Assembly: GCA_003551485.1 (NCBI GenBank)
Contig: PUMS01000020.1
Location: 1 to 6,430 of the forward strand
DNA: 6,430 nucleotides
Source: Phycisphaeraceae bacterium
GTDB lineage: Bacteria > Planctomycetota > Phycisphaerae > Phycisphaerales > Phycisphaeraceae
Direction: 5' to 3'
In this document: one piece after another, positions 6,136 through 6,430 of the stretch
Layout of the letters: every line of letters begins with the position of its first letter
How positions within the stretch are numbered: position 1 is the stretch's first letter
Notes under the pieces: generated by a model
What the model was told of the DNA's origin: nothing
What the model saw: only the letters and a program-made list of their open reading frames with translations
Databases searched by the model: none
Program-made: the position numbers and the translations under genes

Positions 6136-6144
6136 ATTCTACCA
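6136..6144 (-). promoter_or_regulatory. Extended -10 promoter candidate for the pseudopilin gene
   Basis: The minus strand reads TGGTAGAAT: TAGAAT (6141-6136) matches 5 of 6 of the -10 consensus and carries the TGn extension. No convincing -35 is present. Transcription would begin near 6129, leaving a leader of about 113 bases before ATG 6016. Confidence 0.5.
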
Positions 6145-6146
6145 CA

Positions 6147-6162
6147 GCAGATGAGCAGATGA
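6147..6162. repeat. Perfect 8-base tandem repeat in the pseudopilin promoter
   Basis: GCAGATGA occurs twice head to tail (6147-6154 and 6155-6162). It covers the spacer and part of the -35 position of the candidate promoter, 2 bases upstream of the TGG extension on the minus strand. The spacing suits a direct-repeat binding site for a regulator, but replication slippage is an equally simple origin. Confidence 0.5.
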
Positions 6163-6430
6163 AAGGCGGCAACGCACATGGGAAATGATGCATGGCACGG
6201 AACTTACCTGAACGTCGCCCCGCTGGGGGCTCGGCCTGCGCCTTCCCCTCCGCTCCACCGGCTGCGGCCCCGGCCCGTGGCTTGCCCCCTCACACCTCCA
6301 ATGACAAAATAACCGTGACATTTCTATTGAGCGCTCGCACGGGTGGTGGCCGTGTTGACACCGCCGCCATTCACAGGTAATTGAGCAGGTTCGATTCCGG
6401 GACGCCGCCGCTACCCTCCCCCCCCCCCCA
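6163..6430. other. Terminal 268 bases without a supportable gene
   Basis: I see no convincing coding frame; the short frames present are low-complexity Pro/Ala/Arg strings without ribosome sites. Visible pieces are a small GCCCC/GGGGC hairpin (6217-6230), a relatively AT-rich patch around 6298-6328, an 8-base palindrome GAGCGCTC (6329-6336), a consensus-like TTGACA (6355-6360) whose partner 17 bases on (TAATTG) is poor, and a run of 12 C at 6418-6429. It is probably the upstream region of the pseudopilin gene and possibly of a plus-strand gene beyond the window. Confidence 0.5.

Noticed and set aside
6192..6380. A 62-codon plus-strand frame starting ATGGCACGG.
   Set aside because: No ribosome site, low-complexity Pro/Ala/Arg content, no recognisable motif, and it sits over the likely upstream region of the minus-strand gene.
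6355..6383. TTGACA plus TAATTG as an outward plus-strand promoter.
   Set aside because: The -35 is perfect but the -10 at 17 bases matches only two positions, and no downstream gene is visible in the window.
6384..6405. GGTTCGATTCC resembles a tRNA T-arm, suggesting a tRNA or attachment site.
   Set aside because: The flanking bases (GCAGG and CCGGG) do not form a 5-bp T-stem and no D-arm, anticodon arm or acceptor stem can be found upstream.

Overview
The window is GC-rich (roughly two thirds G+C by eye) and looks like a chromosomal segment of a planctomycete, most likely near class Phycisphaerae. The main reason is the combination on the minus strand: a beta-propeller protein with a dockerin-like Ca-binding pair and a PEP-CTERM tail, and a short prepilin-like protein of the H-X9-DG kind. 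Both are typical of that phylum. This assignment is inference from family knowledge; no rRNA or other direct marker is present.

Layout. Plus strand, 3-1814: the 3' three quarters of an ATP-dependent Lon protease gene, whose start lies before the window. After a 131-base gap comes a short-form SppA/S49 signal peptide peptidase (1946-3025). The two form a same-strand proteolysis pair. A 214-base convergent intergenic region (3026-3239) follows, with two terminator-like hairpins. Minus strand: a secreted, wall- or membrane-anchored beta-propeller/dockerin/PEP-CTERM protein (3240-4958) and a pseudopilin-like protein (5285-6016). Each minus-strand gene has a good Shine-Dalgarno, a GC-rich leader of about 110-130 bases and a candidate extended -10 promoter (TGGTATAAT and TGGTAGAAT), so they are probably separate transcription units. 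The last ~270 bases hold no gene I can support and end in a 12-C run at the window edge.

Functionally, Lon degrades misfolded or regulatory cytosolic proteins and SppA clears signal peptides and other peptides at the membrane. The PEP-CTERM protein would need an exosortase and the pseudopilin a prepilin peptidase, and neither is encoded here. I see no defence system, mobile element, CRISPR array, tRNA or rRNA. The window is mostly ordinary housekeeping plus surface-protein DNA. Its most interesting points are a probable compensated double frameshift inside lon, the readable seven-blade/dockerin/PEP-CTERM architecture, the matched promoter/leader layout of the two minus genes, a perfect 8-base tandem repeat in one promoter, and the unusual C-terminal tail of SppA.
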